A stretch of 64,000 nucleotides of DNA from Micropterus salmoides (lineage: Eukaryota > Chordata > Actinopteri > Centrarchiformes > Centrarchidae): positions 4,725,490 to 4,789,489 of the forward strand of contig NW_024043372.1 in assembly GCF_014851395.1 (NCBI RefSeq), given 5' to 3'. The notes under the pieces are model-generated. The model was given only the letters and a program-made list of their open reading frames with translations, made no database searches and was not told the DNA's origin. Position 1 is the stretch's first letter, and each line of letters opens with the position of its first letter. The position numbers were made by a program, and so were the translations under genes. Of this stretch, positions 34,274 through 45,912 are shown piece after piece.

Positions 34274-35385
34274 ATTGCTCGCAGCTTGTCAGCGACGACT
34301 TATTTGTCCAGAGCAAAATTGTAATCAAAACATTTTAATATAAATGTTGTCGGTCAGCGTCTTGTACTTGCTACACAAACGGTTACCAGTCCGCCAAAAG
34401 TAGTGAGAGAACATTAAGACACACCTGACACCTGTCTCTCTCTCTGCTGTCTCTGTCCCCCTCGCTCAGAGACACTTTGCTCTGTTTGACCGTCTCTCTG
34501 CTCCAGGATGCTTCATTCCCTCTGAAGCGGATGTGAGCTGCACTTTATCAGAGGGGCTGAAGTGAACATGTGTGTCTGGATGTGTGCTGATATTTCTGTC
34601 TGAAGTGTTTTCAGTTTCGGTTTCTACCTCTGATGAAGAGCAGTGAGCTCGTCTCATCCAGTACAGTCCCAGACAGGCACTCTGTCAGACGGTCTAAAGG
34701 GGGTAGCAGCCTACTACCATATGAGAAGAGCAATAACGCAGGTACTGCACAGCAGTGGGGCAGGTAGATTTTGTTAAAATAAAAAAAAGGACTCATTAAA
34801 TCTCGTAATATTATATCTCAAATATATATATAGAGAGAGAACACATATGTGGGAGAGATTTTTAATGTGCAGAAAGTTTTGAACATGAGCAGAAAAGCTG
34901 CTGAAACATAGGAGCAATTAAGGTGCACGGGTTTATAATTGAGGTGAAAAGGTGCGACATGCACATTTAAAGACTTTAGGTTACTTCAGTCATGTCTGCA
35001 TGTGTGTTGACTCAGCAGGGATGAAATAAAATTAAAAAAACAGGAGAAACATATTTAACAGCAGTACAGAATCCTGAGAGCCTTATAGCACTATATTACA
35101 CTATATTTTCATTTTTTTGAATTGTCACCTGAATTTTGTGTTTCCTTTTATATAAATAAAGACATTTCCTCAATGAATTGGTGCAGAAAAATTCACCAGA
35201 ATGCAGAAATTGAAGTGTTTAAAGCCCACATTTTTCAGGGGAAGGACCCCCACACCTTCCCTCTTAAATCTATCTATTAAATCTAATTATTATTATTATT
35301 ATCAGTAGTAATTATATAAATAATAATAAATGTATTTAATGGCCTATGATATTTGATAATTAAAATGTAGCTCAACGATTTAGAG

Positions 35386-36260
35386 CAGAGGTCACTAATA
35401 GGCGGACCGCGGTCCGGATCCGGACCCAGCCGCCGTCCTCTCCGGACCGCCGACCTACAGCCCATTTATTATTGAGACTTACTACCTCGTGACGGAGCGT
35501 TTCTATTTTAACCCGCGCAGCTTTTCCAGCATTTACTGTACTGGTTTAGAGGACCAGGAAACTCACAGACCAATCGCATGTGCTCCAATCGTCTCATGTG
35601 ACGCTGCTCAGCCAATCAAATCTGTGCATACCGATGCTTGCGAGTCGATTCCGCGAGATTCACCAGAGACGTTTTGGAAACACACCCGAATTGAGGAGAC
35701 AAAAGATAAAAGAGATTTCACATGACTTTTAATCAAGAATGTACAGATTTTTACATGTACATTCCTCCCACGGGCAGTTCAAAACCAGAATATCTCATAG
35801 ATCTCCAATATGCTAGCTGGAGCTCACGTTTCTCACTGAACAACAGAAAGTAGGAAAGTGGTAGCTCTGTAAGAGGAAATGAAAGAGAAGAGGAGGCATT
35901 ACAGCTGTTCATTTGTTATGATGTGTTGAGTGTTTATTATAAAATTGGTTAAGACTACACTTCATCACTTCAAGCTACACTTTTTATTAAATTTTTTCTA
36001 AAAATTAGGCACTTTAGTTTACTTAAATTTAGAATTTATTATTTGAATAGTTATTATTTATTATCCTTCCAGTTTGATGTGAAAACTGACTGAAATATTA
36101 TTTGATTTGACAGTCAGTTGTTGACTAAAAACATGTGTTGATACAACTATAGGTTATAGTACTGAATGATAACGCAAGTTCGTTGTTTTGATGTTCCGGA
36201 CCTTTGCTTCAGGAAATTTTCTCTAACTAGACCTCTTTGAAATCTAATTGAATACCCCTG
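35386..36260. mobile_element. hAT-like non-autonomous element, 875 bp
   Basis: Left end CAGAGGTCACTAATA; right end, read inward, CAGGGGTATTCAATTA. These fit imperfect hAT-type inverted repeats. The flanks atttagag and atctaaat share five of eight bases, as expected of an old 8-bp target-site repeat. The left part (gcggaccgcggtccgg) is typical of a fish hAT family. The only ORF (35489-35725) has no transposase motif. Confidence 0.65.
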
Positions 36261-36610
36261 ATCTAAATAGTTTCAGTAGTTCTGTTTCTTCTGGAGAGTT
36301 TCATCTATCCTGTCAGGTCACCTTTATAACTGCAGTTACAATATCTGCTGTGACTTTACTGCGCATGTTTAAAAGAACTTGACAGCAGCCTCTCTAATCA
36401 TGAAAGCAAATCGTTAAAGAAGATACTCATACATCAATAAAACACACAATAAAGAAACCACCGGAAGCGAGAGAGATGTGACCCGACCCGTTCATCGTAG
36501 TTTATAATAATGCAGCGCAGTGAGGATCCAGATGTTTGAGAGAGTAGACAGGATCTGTCTGTTAACAGACTCCAGTCTGCAGGCCCTAAGAGTTGTATGC
36601 TTTACATATT

Positions 36611-37582
36611 GTAGGGGAGACCGGGTACGCTTGTACCACTTTTTGCTTCAGCAACTATAACTCACTGAATTTTTTAGCTAGAGTTCTCAAATTTTTATAC
36701 GAAGTACCCACGTTTGTTCACTACAAATGGCACCAATTCAATCCTCTACAAGAATATCACAGACCTTGTGAGTTGATGTCAAAGCATTGTGTTCTCTTGT
36801 TACAACCTACTGCAGTAGCGGGTAGTTTGCAACAATCACACAAAAGATTCAAAAATAGATGCCACACTATATGATAAGCTTCCAAAACAGGTAGTGATAT
36901 CAAAGAACAATGTTTCTCTTTGTCTGATGACTCGTGCATGAACAGTATGTGTATGTAAATTTATCTATAGAATAAACTTACTGAAAAGTATACTTAATAA
37001 ATACTACTAAAATGTTCCTAATTAAAGAACATCTCTGTACATCTTTAGGTCTAACTAAAAAGAGGTGTCAGTGCTTGAAGTGGGCCGGTACTCACAGTAC
37101 TGGTCATAGTGCTGACAAATTAATGCTGGTGACCCTGGAGTGCGGGTTTGGTGGGCCCAGACTGCATAGGGCAATCTGGAAAATAGTAAAATCAAGAAAG
37201 TCCCTATTTTTATGTATCGTGGAGGGTTGTAATACTTTTTAAAGAAGTGTTACAACCCACCCCACCCCGTCAGCCAATGTTTAGCTAGCTGTATTTGTGG
37301 TATAGTGGTTTGAAATTAGAAAGGAAAAAATGCATCAAACAATTCTATCTGCAATACTATAGATACTAAACAAAAAATAGTCTTGGTCAAAAAATGTACT
37401 CTTACCTCTTTTCTCTATATATTCTGAATATGTCTGTTTCCAGACTTGATAACCACCAGGCCTGATTGGGGAGGAAGTAGGTAAATACTGAAATGATCAC
37501 CAAACTCCTATCTTATCTCTATTTGGTGGAATTGGTGTTGTTACAACTCTCCCCATGTTACAACCATACCCGGTCTCCTATA
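36611..37582. mobile_element. DNA element with ~20-bp inverted ends
   Basis: It starts gtaggggagaccgggtacg and ends, reading inward, taggagaccgggtatgg. Inner sequence repeats ttgtacc/ttacaac motifs near both ends. About 970 bp, no transposase. The superfamily cannot be decided. Confidence 0.65.
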
Positions 37583-38050
37583 ATTGTACAGAAATTCTGC
37601 ATATCCAATAATATTAGTGTAGTGTAATATAGTGAAGTGTGGATGCATCTGCATAAAAATTGTTTATAACACAATAGTTAGTGAGCCAATTTGAGTAATT
37701 AGACAATGACACACTGAGGTGTCTTTATTCTGGTAAAACTAACCTCATTTCCTTTAGCAGCCACAGATTGCTCATAGCAAAACCCCCCATCAGGCACATG
37801 CAGGCAAGTTTGACACGTATCACCCAAACAGATGCTTACTGTTTTTATAAAAGCACACAGTTCACTCACATACCTGCATGCATTTAAATGTTTATGTGAA
37901 TTCATGTGAAAGTTGTGTTTTCATGTGTGGATTTAAGGAGTGTTCAACATCTTTAAATACTGAAGACTGGTGAGTTCTGCAAGAGTTTAACCCTTGTATG
38001 GCATTCGGGTCAAACTGGCCCATTTCAAATCTTTACAAGAAGAAAAATGG
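37583..38050. other. Unassigned stretch
   Basis: No gene or clear repeat. Confidence 0.4.
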
Positions 38051-38059
38051 TACATTTTG

Positions 38060-38860
38060 TCCATAGCTGTCATTCACACTGGGGACGCTGGGGACATGTC
38101 CCCACCACTTTGTGAAATGCCAGATTCTGTCCCCATCACTTTTTTAAAGCATAACGTGTTTAAAAAAACGTTCTGAAATATAGCTTGCAGTAAAATAACA
38201 AATGAAAATGCCTTTTGAAAGGTTTATTTGCACATTAAGAAAACATGCAATGCAATTGAAATAGAAGAAACAAATGTGCATTGTTCAAAAAAAGTAACTC
38301 AAGCTAAAAAAAACAAGTTACTGATTATAAAGTGACCCAAAAACGTGCAGCACCAAACAGTAACTTTATCAACTTCTTGACGCAGTTTCTTTTTGGCCAT
38401 GACAAAAGAGGAGGGAAGACTAAATCCTAAATGCCAATATGTGCTGAATCAGCAGGGACGATATTACATGACAAAAGTTGATCTACAGGAGAAACAGATC
38501 TGAAAGCGACACAGAATGCCTGAGAGCTGCACTGACTTATATTCTGTTATATTTATATATTTTGAAATGTCATGTGCTACCTGAATTGTGTGTTGCCACC
38601 ATAAATTTGGTGCAGAAACTTTCACCAGAATGCAGGAAATGAAGATCAAAATTTCCTGGGGGAGGTCTCCCAGACCCCCCGCTCATATATCTCGGCATTG
38701 ATGATATCTTTAAAACACTGTTTGAGGATCTTTTGGTCTCGTTCTCGTGAACCTGATATCACGTATCGTGATGTCTCGCGAGCTAAGTGTCTCTTCACAC
38801 CCCTTATATGAGCCCCCATGTCCCCACCACTTTTCAAGACAAAGTGACGCCCTTGATTTT
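38060..38860. mobile_element. hAT-like element remnant, copy 2
   Basis: It starts with cactggggacgctgggg and ends with ccccaccacttttcaagac to cgcccttga. The inner part 38440-38690 is homologous to 34990-35260. The 34.5-35.3 and 38.0-38.9 kb remnants therefore derive from one fish hAT family. No intact transposase. Confidence 0.55.
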
Positions 38861-38980
38861 GTTTACCTGCAACTCAATGGCCTCAGCTTATTTTCTGTGA
38901 TAAACCAACAAAAAAATAATAATTATTGCGCACACATGCTATATATACTATAGTATACACATTTACATCCATCATATGGT

Positions 38981-39080
38981 CAGAGAGTGCAGGAGTTCAC
39001 AGCAATCCAAACTGCCATGCCTGATGAGAGACCGGTGGTTCTTCAACTGGTGGAGCAAAGTAAAAATGTTTAGTCTTGTA
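38981..39080 (+). pseudogene. Relic of ADP-ribosyltransferase 3' end
   Basis: The run gagagtgcaggagttcac, agcaatccaaactgcca and ggttcttcaactggtggagc matches the end of the intact gene and its 3' UTR at 33053-33150 (gagtgcagggtttcag, agcaatataaactgcca, cttcaactggtgcagc). Only about 100 bp remain. It records a former tandem copy of the gene on the same strand, later overwritten by transposons. Confidence 0.8.
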
Positions 39081-39139
39081 TTGTAAACGAAGTGCATTTT
39101 AAGCTTCTAATTGTGTGAAAAATTGTGTGGAAATGTTGA

Positions 39140-39475
39140 AAAGTTCAAGTTCAAGTTCAAGTTTATTTATATAGCACATTTAAAAACAACACTAGCTGAC
39201 CAAAGTGCTTTCCACAATAGACAACAAATATACATGACAACAGTAGAAAAAGTAAAACATAAAATAAATGTCACTACTCAACTCTGTTTGAAGGCCAATG
39301 AATAAAGATAGGTCTTTAGCAAGGATTTGAAAGTGTCAGGAGTTTGGGCATTTCTTATTTGAACAGGTAAAGTATTCCAAATATTAGGAGCAGCTACTGA
39401 GAAAGTGACCTCTCTGTTCACAAAAGGCAAGGGATATAGTCGACCATGAGTCTTGAACACATGCTGAGGACGTAG
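39140..39475 (-). mobile_element. LINE 3' end, truncated
   Basis: Minus strand. A C-terminal RT-protein tail at 39278-39460 reads APNIWNTLPVQIRNAQTP and FKSLLKTYLYSLAF. It is followed at 39147-39185 by the tail sequence (plus strand ttcaagtttatttatatagc). It belongs to an L2/CR1-like LINE related to but distinct from the copy at 23.6-25.0 kb. Confidence 0.75.
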
Positions 39476-39639
39476 CTAAATATTCTCTTTAATCCATAAC
39501 TTGCTCAGGGTTTATGTTTTACACAGTCCTCCTGCAACATACTGTGTAAAATTCCACAAGACATTTTTGATAAGTTGTTTCAAATTGTACAAAATGTTAA
39601 GTGAGTATAATCATTAAACTGTTTAATGCAATAATGTTG

Positions 39640-40430
39640 CTTGTAAACTCAACAAAAGAAAAGGTCCTCTCACTTTCAGCTGCTTTTATTTTCAGCAAAC
39701 TCAACATGTGTAAATATTTGTATGAACATGAAAAGATTCAACTACTAAGACATAAACTGAATTAAGTTTCACAGATATGTGACTAACAGAAATTGAAAAA
39801 TGTGTCCCTGAACAAAGTAACAGTCAGTATCTGGTGGGACCTCCAGCTGCATAAAGTACTTCAGTGCATCAGATTTGCCAGTTCTTGCTGTGAGATGTTG
39901 TCTCACTCTTCCACCAAGGCACATGCAGCTTCAGACATTTCTGGGGGGAATGGCCCACATGAGGGAGGAGGATGTCTTCCCTGTTAATCACATCACTGAG
40001 ATTGCAATGACAACAAGCTCAGTCCAATGATGCTGTGACACACCAGACCATTACGGACCCTCAGCCTTCAAATCGATCCCGCTCCAGAGTACAGGCCTAG
40101 ATGTAACGCTCATTCCCGAATTCCTCACTCCTGATGAGACAAAACCGCCACTCGTCAGTGAAGAGCACATTTTCATCCTGTCTGGTCCAGCGAAGGTGGA
40201 TTTGTGCCGATAGGTGACGACGTTGCCAGTGATGTCTGTAGACTGTGTACAACAGGCCTCAGCCTATCGCAGACAGTCTGAGCACTGATGGAGGGATTGT
40301 TGTTGCCATCCTGTACCTGTCCAGCAGGTGTGATGTTCGGATGTACCGACCCTGCGCAGCTGTTGTTTCACGTCGAGGACGATCAGCTGTCCTTCCTGTG
40401 TCCCTGGCAAAAAGGCAAGCATGTTTTTAG
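39640..40430 (-). pseudogene. Tc1/mariner-like transposase remnant
   Basis: The left end ctcaacaaaagaaaaggtcc and the body (cagtcagtatctggtggga, gccagttcttgctgtgagat, cgctccagagtacaggcct) match, from memory, a widespread fish Tc1-like transposon read from its 3' end. On the minus strand, pieces of a DDE transposase (VLFTDEWRFCL, CTLERDRF, GSVMVW) appear in different frames. Several stops and deletions show that it is dead. The 5' third of the transposase is missing after about 40430. Confidence 0.75.
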
Positions 40431-41800
40431 AAAATCAATCTTGTTTTAAGAAGATATAACTTACCTTTTCTTAATAAGATATTACAGCTGATAGTGAGCT
40501 AGATTAAACTAGTAACAAGTTACAACAATGGTTTGCATGATTGATATCTGGACACAGAAACAAAATTATTTTCCTTATTAAGACTATTTGCACAACTTCT
40601 CAATTTAAGAACACTGCAAAAAACGGCCCTTCTAGACACAAGCCAAATATTTTTAAATGGGCTAAGTCATATTTGCTTGGACATAAACATCTGAAAAAAC
40701 TGTATACTGTGACCTTAAAATTAGCACGTCGTGACTACATACAACTAGCTAATAGACTGATTATCACAGATTAATAAAACTACAACATTGATGTTAGTTC
40801 ATTTCAGTCAGTAGACACATTTAAGTATTTAGTCTTTAAATATGAGATCCAGTTTTTTTAATGTTATTTCAAGAGAAATATATTTTCTAATATTCGGGCC
40901 AAGTCAAATATTCCTAGTTTTAATTTTAGTGCATAAACAGTTTAACAATAATCAACTAACCAGGTTAACTTAAAGTCCAAAAACATTTGCACATTGAACG
41001 ATTTTTCAATAAGGGAAACAGAGTTAATGTATTTTTAAGAAATGTTTACAAGCTCATTGAGCTTTTAATAAGACATTCTTTATGTCTTAAAACACGTCTG
41101 TACTGGATCTTTGATTATTCTGTTATTTTCAATTTAGACATTCAGCCTGCAGTTCAACACGTGTCTGAAACAGTTCCAGACGTCACAAGTGAATCCAAGA
41201 TCTGTGACTGTTCTTCTCTGGACCTCCATGATGCCATCAGACCTGGTTTCAGTGTTAAATAAATATCTGCAAAGTCTTAATACAGAAATCCAGGATTTCC
41301 AAACCTTTCCATGTCAGATTAAAACCCTTCAGAGCAGTGTATCTCAGCCCGGGAACCTCTGGGGAATGAATCATCACGTTGGGGATCACAGTACAGGATT
41401 ATTTCTATTATACTGATGTTTCCTGAACGTTGCTTTCTTCCTACTGAAATACTGAATACTACTCGGTCTCTGTGTCCTCCAGTCAGCTGGAAGAACTCCT
41501 TTGGTTAAACTTTACATCACACTGAGTCTGCAGCCTGTCAGAGGTTCTGAGTAAATGTTGGTTTGTTTGCTTCGATCAGCTGCTGCTCAGATCTGAACTC
41601 TGGCTGATAGTCACTGACTCCTTAATCAGTCATTAATTGTTCTTATGTGTAATAAATCAGACAGCAGTGGTGAGTCAACCTCCACGCTGGTATACAATTT
41701 AGAAATTAATATCTAACTCTGATTATTGACTGTTATGTTGTAGCTGTTTCTCTAAGTTTGTTGTAGTGTCGCCCTCTAGTGTCTTAAACCTTAATGATCT
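40431..41800. other. Unassigned stretch
   Basis: AT-rich. ORFs 40987-41262 and 41189-41416 overlap in two frames and show no domain. Confidence 0.4.
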
Positions 41801-41879
41801 ATATTGTCTGTTTCAGTAGACCTCATGAGATGTGTGTTCCTGTCTGGGGATGTTGCACGCCCAGGCAGCTCTTGAGGGG

Positions 41880-42239
41880 GCTTAACACTCCGTGTTACCA
41901 AGGAGACGGCCCGTTTCAGTGGCTACAGAACGCCATCTGTGGCTCAACCTCTCGGGCATCCAGGGGAAGGAGAAGGCTTTTCTCCTGGAAATGCCCCTCT
42001 CTCCTACTGGCCTGTTTGGTGAGTCAGTGGATGCTGTCGTCAGCAGGTTTCAGCACGCCAAAGGCAGGGAGAGGCGTTTGAGCCGGTCCAGGACATCGAC
42101 GGCTGAAGAGAGACGAGCTCCGCCCTCGGCTAGCTCCTACCACCGGAGCCAGAAGCAAAGCATCCCTTCCCGTAGTCCCTCTTGTCGGGTCGGAAATAAG
42201 GACCGGACGGGCCAGTGGAAGACCTGGTCCCTACCCTAA
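41880..42239 (+). pseudogene. DIRS-type retrotransposon gag-like fragment
   Basis: The plus strand encodes a piece recalling the gag-like ORF of fish DIRS elements: ERHLWLNLSGI, KAFLLEMPLSPTGLFGESV and a basic Ser/Arg-rich end. The start is lost. It may be the 5' part of the same plus-strand DIRS copy whose 3' end is at 45430-45912, since orientation and order agree. Confidence 0.7.
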
Positions 42240-42299
42240 ACAACGTATTAAACTAAAATTAGTTTTCTTCTTTAGTCAAAAACTGCGTAGTCAAAGACT

Positions 42300-42560
42300 T
42301 CACTGGAGACGGTCAAGAGTTGGTGCAAAAGAGTTTATTCCAATAAAGGACAGATAAACCCGAGCAACATCCCTGCAGGTCTCAGGATGGAATGAGTTGG
42401 TGGTCAGCGAACATCGCCTTATATTCACCTTAAACTCCACCTTATCTCCTTCTCCCATGTGGGCGTTACACCTTAACTCCACCTACAGTGTTCGCTGACC
42501 ACTCCTCCCCTTTGGTGAATTTCTTATCATCTGCTGCCATCTAGTGGCCGTTTTTATGTA
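42300..42560 (-). promoter_or_regulatory. LTR-like regulatory stretch
   Basis: On the minus strand an aatataaggc TATA-like site at about 42416-42425 is followed about 80 bases later by AATAAA (42334-42339). This is the spacing of U3-R in a retroviral-type LTR. It lies downstream of the overlapping minus-strand ORFs at 43808-44813. Terminal TG/CA and a second LTR were not found, so this is a suggestion. Confidence 0.35.
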
Positions 42561-43800
42561 CTGTTTTACCAAATTAACCCTTTCACTAATGTCACAATTT
42601 CCATTTTTTAGCTATTATTATGTGTAATTATTGTTACAATTTATCCTTCTTTATATTTTTGACATTACTGGACTAGAAATTCACCAATATGTTTCAACTT
42701 CAGTCTCACCGTATTGTTTTTAAAGTCATACAGTCATAATTTGACACCATTAAAACTCAAACACTTACAATTTTTTTATCTTACGAGTTTTTAAAAGAGT
42801 TAATAAGGAATAACATATTTTAATACATGCATAACATGATTCAATAATGAACTACATGATTAAACAATGCCAACCATGAGGGTGCTGTGTCTCATACAAA
42901 GTTTTAGTTTCGGCAGTGCAAAGCTTGGTTTCATGCAGTACCGGGCCGTACCTTGCCATACCAGGCGCCATTAATCACAATGTGTCATGATCTCATTCTT
43001 GGCGTACGTCAATTACAGCAGGTGCCTTACTACCATTGTGTATGTTACAGTTGGCTAGGTTTTGCCTGCGCGGCCTGAGCAGCTGCTCTACTCATGTTGG
43101 TACACTTCCAATCACTGTAATGCACTGGTAAATGGGACCTACTATTCCGTGATTACTGGTTCGACACAAACTGTAGGTAGCACAGTACTGAGTTCAGTAC
43201 GGGGATCCTCCAACTTGACTTGTGTTGTGTAGCATTTTGGTAATCTAATAAGTGAAGTAGTGCTTTTAAATCATGGGGTGTCACTGAAACTTAAGTTTCA
43301 AGGCCATGTTAGCATCGTGATGTGAAGTGTGGATTAGGTGACAATAAAAGTACCACCCATGATTTTTGGTTCAACACATGTCTGCATACGGATCCAAACA
43401 GCACTTTTATCTAAATATGATGAGAAATAAACAAAAATATAATTCATGCATGTCCTCATTCTGGTCAAGGGGAATCATTGAAATGTCTAGCCCACCCGAG
43501 ACTCAGCGGTTCAACATGTGTACTTGACACATGGATCCAGAACCTTACATAGACATGTGTGTAATAGTTACTTTGGCGTGTGCTGTTTTTTGGCTAACAT
43601 AAGTTAAGCAAGCTCAAAACTTGTCACTCCTGTGCATGAAACGATTATGTGCGTGAGCTGTTTTTTTGCTATAATATGTTTTGCAAGCATAAAATTACGT
43701 AATTGGTGAAAATTTGCAAAGTTAATACTTAGTGACAGGCATATAACAAGTAAATATATAAAACTTCCAGTGATAAGACTTACAAATGCCCATCCCTAGA
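42561..43800. other. Unassigned stretch downstream of the overlapping ORFs
   Basis: No coding signal. It could be U3 of a long LTR if the 42.3-42.56 kb region is an LTR. Confidence 0.3.
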
Positions 43801-43807
43801 GGAGTAG

Positions 43808-44593
43808 TTACTTCATTTGGACGATGTACATTGCTGCTTCCAATTGCTCACAGCGTTTCTCCAGTTGTTCACAGCGACATTGTAGTGCGTGATAACATTC
43901 CCTCAAGAATAGTAGGTCATGCTGCTTGCTGGGCGCTCTGCGAAGTTGTCCCGTCTGCTGACGGAGTCGTCTTGCTATGCGGCCCAAAGCACGACGCCTC
44001 TCTGGCGATTTTTGCAGGTTGCATCCCACACAAGAGTTGATTGATCAATAATCAGGATCCCCATCAGTGGCGACAGGGGAAATGTCCCCTGGTACAGGCT
44101 CAGCAGGTGCTTGTTGTGTTGTAGATGTAGCAAGGGAATAGGCCTGAATTTGTGCACTTCGTCGCAGGGGTTGTTTGTCCTCCGGGGGGTCATCTGGAAC
44201 TGCTGGCTGCTCTGTGAGTGGTGAGTCATCATTGCGTGGCTGTTGATGAGAATGAACCACGGCAGATGTCCCTGGCACTCGCATAGGATCTTGTGGTCTT
44301 GGATCAGGCATGGTTGGACTATATTGATGTATTGAGTCTGTAGAGTATCCATCAGTGAAGCTCATGTCTGAGGAGTGTGAGGAGACCGAGCGTGGGCGTG
44401 AGCCAGTGGGGGTGCGAGGTCCTTGCTGTTCCATAAACCCCAGTGCTGCTTGTCCTGCCGCCAGGTCGGCTAGTGGTGCTGATGGATCATATGGATCCGA
44501 TCTCTGTGCGTATGAATGCCATGAGCCTCTGTACACTGGGTAGAGTACTTGGTACTGCACACCAATCAGGGGGTGGAAGTTCTTGTGCGTCAA
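43808..44593 (-). pseudogene. Unidentified Pro/Ser-rich ORF with coiled-coil end, one in-frame stop
   Basis: One frame is open from 44593 to 44045 (182 codons), meets a single TGA, then stays open to 43808. The first part is rich in Pro, Ser, Asp and Gln (PRTPTGSRPRSVSSHSSDMS). The part after the stop is Arg-rich then heptad-like (KSPERRRALGRIARRLRQQ; CRCEQLEKRCEQLEAAM), suggesting a nucleic-acid-binding region and a coiled coil. I do not recognise the family. The stop may be decay or read-through. Its place between other minus-strand ORFs and an LTR-like stretch hints at a retroelement or endogenous viral origin. It overlaps 44487-44813 by about 107 nt in another frame. Confidence 0.5.
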
Positions 44594-44813
44594 GGAGCTG
44601 AAGCAATCTCTCAGAGTTAATGCACAGCCACACTATTGCAAGTGTCTTTGGTGTCCATCGCCTGCGTATCACCTCTTTCCACGGCACGTCAGGAAACTCG
44701 TCCTGCACTTGTGCCAAATTAATTAATTTTGTCAACTGCCACAGTTTTTGATTTATCTCTTGTTCAGTTTGCCATTGCTCTACAACATCCTCATCCTTAC
44801 ATGTTCCTTCCAA
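44487..44813 (-). CDS. Unidentified 108-codon ORF, possibly viral-derived
   Basis: Start ATG at 44813. The composition looks coding: Trp- and Leu-rich helical segments such as VVEQWQTEQEINQKLWQL and WKEVIRRRWTPKTLAIVWL. No domain is recognised. Its last 36 codons overlap the start of the 43808-44593 ORF in a different frame. An alternative is that both are exons or frames of one decayed gene separated by a frameshift. Homology is unknown. Confidence 0.45.
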   Translation of the reverse strand: MEGTCKDEDVVEQWQTEQEINQKLWQLTKLINLAQVQDEFPDVPWKEVIRRRWTPKTLAIVWLCINSERLLQLLDAQELPPPDWCAVPSTLPSVQRLMAFIRTEIGSI

Positions 44814-44819
44814 CCAAAA

Positions 44820-45230
44820 ATGTGTTCTTATTCCTTGTGTTCCTATATCCCCTTCCTGTGTGTAGTGTTCTGGCAGAAATAGCTCGTCTTCACTGCTATT
44901 TCCTTCTTACATAAACTTATCTTTTCTTCAACGGTATTTAACAAGCAGTACTGCTGTTTCAGGACCCATGATGGTATTTAGCAAAATTTTAATTGCTGAA
45001 TAACGTTTTTCACACTAGTCAATCAAATCAAAACAGAAGTTATACAATAGTTATCTTACACATTTCTCTACTATCAGACACTCAATTTTAATTTTACATC
45101 GATTATACATTTTCAAATATTGACATTATTTGTTCTCCATACATTTTACCCTTTTCACTGTACCTATTCTATTTTAGCAGTATTTACATGCACGTACGTT
45201 TCTGACTCCTATCTCCTGCCGGCCTCTGAC
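44820..45230. other. Unassigned stretch
   Basis: AT-rich, no gene seen. Confidence 0.35.
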
Positions 45231-45231
45231 T

Positions 45232-45356
45232 TAATGTACACTACCTAGGTTTTCAAATGGACTTGTCTGATGCACTTCCTCAACACAGACTTAATTTACA
45301 CTACCTAGGTTTTCTTCCAAATTGGCTGGTCTGATGCACTTCCTCAACACTGACGC
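45232..45356. repeat. Tandem duplication, ~60-bp unit x2
   Basis: The phrase tacactacctaggttttc to ctgatgcacttcctcaacac occurs twice in a row with small differences. Confidence 0.85.
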
Positions 45357-45429
45357 AGTTTACACACAAATAGCCTCTCAATACACTTCCTCGACATGAT
45401 GATTCAATAATCCTCCTCGCAGGGGCGTC

Positions 45430-45587
45430 ACTCCAGGATTGTGTGACGCAGCTGGCTGGGCCACCCCTCACACTTTCATCTGGTTTTACAGTCTGGACCT
45501 TCCTTCTGCACCTGGCACCCGTGCGCTCTCCTCCTAGTCGTGCCATCAGGTTCTGCACGCTGGGGGCAGGTGGGGTTTCCCATAGTG
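45430..45587 (+). pseudogene. DIRS tyrosine recombinase C-terminal end
   Basis: It matches, in the opposite orientation, the DIRS copy at 62515-62650 (gacgcagctggctgggcca; cactttcatctggttttaca). It encodes the end of the recombinase, with the FIRFYSLD-like region that carries the tyrosine nucleophile in the family. It is interrupted at 45588 by a LINE tail and resumes at 45859. Confidence 0.75.
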
Positions 45588-45858
45588 TCAAATGTAAATG
45601 TAAATGGTCCGTACTTGTATAGCGCCTTTCTAGTCTTTTTGACCACTCAAAGTGCTTTTACACTACATCTGCATTCCCCAGTGATTCATACACTGAGTCT
45701 AAGTGCTGAAACGGAAACTAACATTCACACTCATTCATAAAATCGGGGTTCAGTATCTTGCCCAAGGACACTTCGACACGCAACCAGGGTGAGCCAGGGA
45801 TCGAACCACCGACCTTCCGATTAACGGCCAACCTGCCTCCTGAGCCACAGCCGCCCCA
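45588..45858 (-). mobile_element. LINE 3' tail nested in a DIRS copy
   Basis: It contains aaatggtccgtacttgtata, gcgcctttctagtcttt, ttcagtatcttgcccaagg and gagccagggatcgaacc, the 3' region of a very common fish LINE family. It splits the DIRS end into 45430-45587 and 45859-45912. Only the tail is present. Confidence 0.75.
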
Positions 45859-45912
45859 GTTCTTGAAGGGGAATGTCTCGGGTTACGTATGTAACCCTCG
45901 TTCCCCGAGATG
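45859..45912 (+). mobile_element. DIRS terminal repeat
   Basis: The run cttgaaggggaatgtctcgg then gttacgtatgtaaccc and gttccccgagatggg matches the hairpin-forming terminus at 62165-62228. It marks the 3' end of the plus-strand DIRS remnant. Confidence 0.8.

Larger units (their letters stand above)
33726..35280. mobile_element. hAT-like element remnant, copy 1
   Basis: It starts cagggctggattggtggtc and ends with gaccccc-rich sequence near 35250. The segment 34990-35260 (agcagggatgaaat, caggagaaaca, ttcaccagaatgcag) is homologous to 38440-38690. No transposase ORF survives. The hAT call is by resemblance to common fish hAT ends. Confidence 0.5.

Noticed and set aside
43975..44352. 125-codon minus-strand ORF in a third frame
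   Set aside because: It overlaps the longer Pro/Ser-rich frame completely and has no coding-like composition.
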